Source: Actinomycetales bacterium (GTDB lineage Bacteria > Actinomycetota > Actinomycetes > Actinomycetales > Actinomycetaceae). Taken from it: a stretch of 7,120 nt of DNA. The stretch covers positions 1 to 7,120 of the forward strand of contig JAAZBW010000039.1 in assembly GCA_012513625.1 (NCBI GenBank), in the 5' to 3' direction. The notes beneath the pieces were generated by a model, which was given only the letters and a program-made list of their open reading frames with translations, was not told the DNA's origin and ran no database searches. Positions 6,550 through 7,120 of the stretch are shown piece by piece. Numbering within the stretch: the stretch's first letter is position 1; every line of letters begins with the position of its first letter. A program made the position numbers and the translations under genes.

Positions 6550-7120
6550 CTAGGCCAGGTGGGCGTGCAGAGTGACATCCGTGCCGCCACCCGGCGCGGC
6601 GGCCCAGCCAATCGTGCCCCGCAGCTCGGCGGCCACGAGGGTGCGCACGATCTGCGTTCCGAGGCCGCTGCCGGGCCCCTGGCCCTGGAGTCCCTCCCCG
6701 TCGTCGATCACGTGGAGCTCGAGGTCGTCACCGTTCCTGCTGGCGGTCACGGTCACCGTGCCGGACTGGTAGCGCAGCCCGTGCTCCACTGCGTTCGAGA
6801 CGAGTTCGGTCACCACCACGGCGAGCGAGGTGGCCACCGACGAGGGGATCATCCCCACCAACCCCTCAACGTGCGTGGTCACCCTCGACTCACGGCGCGC
6901 CACATCGGCGGCGAGGGAGAGGATCCGGTCGAGCAGGACGTCGAAGTCGACGGTCTCTGTGATCGTCTGGGAGAGGTTCTCGTGCACGATCGCGATGGTG
7001 GCCACCCGCCGCTGCGCCTCCGCGAGCGCCACCTTCACCTCGGGCGATTCGGAGCGCCGCGACTGGAGCCGCAGCAGCGCCGAGACGGTCTGGAGGTTGT
7101 TCTTCACCCGGTGGTGGATC
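6550..7120 (-). CDS. pdtaS: PdtaS-like sensor histidine kinase (HisKA_2 plus HATPase), N-terminus beyond window
   Basis: The C-terminal half of a cytosolic histidine kinase. The window edge cuts it at IHHRVKNNLQ (7119 down to 7090), the HisKA_2 phospho-acceptor box, where a His of the HHR motif is the expected phosphorylation site. Counting from the Val codon at 7107, dimerisation helices run to about residue 80. The ATP-binding domain shows the N-box ELVSNAVEHG (Asn105), the G1 box VIDDGEG (131-139, Asp135) and the G2 box GSGLG (146-150), and ends GGGTDVTLHAHLA. The GTG at 7107 is internal to the H-box and is not the true start. In relatives, GAF and PAS domains precede this part, and the kinase phosphorylates PdtaR, an ANTAR-type RNA-binding antiterminator; this is family knowledge. 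Convergence with whiB1 supports the pdtaS assignment. The sensed signal cannot be judged, because the sensory half is missing. Confidence 0.88.
   Translation of the reverse strand, partial: IHHRVKNNLQTVSALLRLQSRRSESPEVKVALAEAQRRVATIAIVHENLSQTITETVDFDVLLDRILSLAADVARRESRVTTHVEGLVGMIPSSVATSLAVVVTELVSNAVEHGLRYQSGTVTVTASRNGDDLELHVIDDGEGLQGQGPGSGLGTQIVRTLVAAELRGTIGWAAAPGGGTDVTLHAHLA

Overview
The window is high-GC, gene-dense DNA with the codon habits of an actinobacterium. The strongest taxonomic clue is a complete WhiB1-type iron-sulfur regulator (MDWRHRAACL...GVWGG...RRALKRR). It lies tail-to-tail with a HisKA_2-type sensor kinase, an arrangement I recall for whiB1 and pdtaS in Mycobacterium. 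The WhiB sequence looks most like those of Micrococcales (Cellulomonas/Beutenbergia/Georgenia-like); this placement is a judgement from memory, not a search.

Layout. (1) Bases 2-2455 hold the 3' part of a double-module FtsX-like ABC transporter permease on the plus strand; its N-terminal membrane anchor, and any ATPase partner, lie upstream of the window. (2) After an 88-base gap, 2544-5585 encodes a 1013-residue FtsK/SpoIIIE-family ATPase with the EssC/EccC plan: an N-terminal FHA-like domain, two membrane helices, one intact ATPase module, then two decayed ones. Its last ~50 codons run antisense through the 3' end of a convergent gene. (3) That convergent gene (5433-5822, minus) encodes a small protein with four predicted membrane helices. 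(4) A 227-base divergent intergenic region with two inverted repeats separates it from whiB1 (6050-6298, plus). (5) whiB1 ends in a textbook intrinsic terminator (13-bp stem, TTCG loop). (6) An array of nearly five 34-bp direct repeats (6390-6549) fills the rest of the gap and stops exactly at the stop codon of (7) the C-terminal half of a PdtaS-like histidine kinase (6550 to beyond 7120, minus).

How the parts relate. The window joins several independent housekeeping or regulatory units rather than one operon. The FtsX permease and the EssC-like ATPase are co-directional and could share a transcript, but nothing ties their functions together. WhiB1 (a nitric-oxide-sensing Fe-S transcription factor in relatives) and the kinase (whose relative acts on an ANTAR antiterminator) form the conserved pair.

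I found no clearly new multi-gene system. The points most worth a second look are the orphan, partly degenerate EssC-like ATPase with its antisense-encoded charged tail, the 34-bp repeat array, and the short inverted repeats upstream of whiB1.
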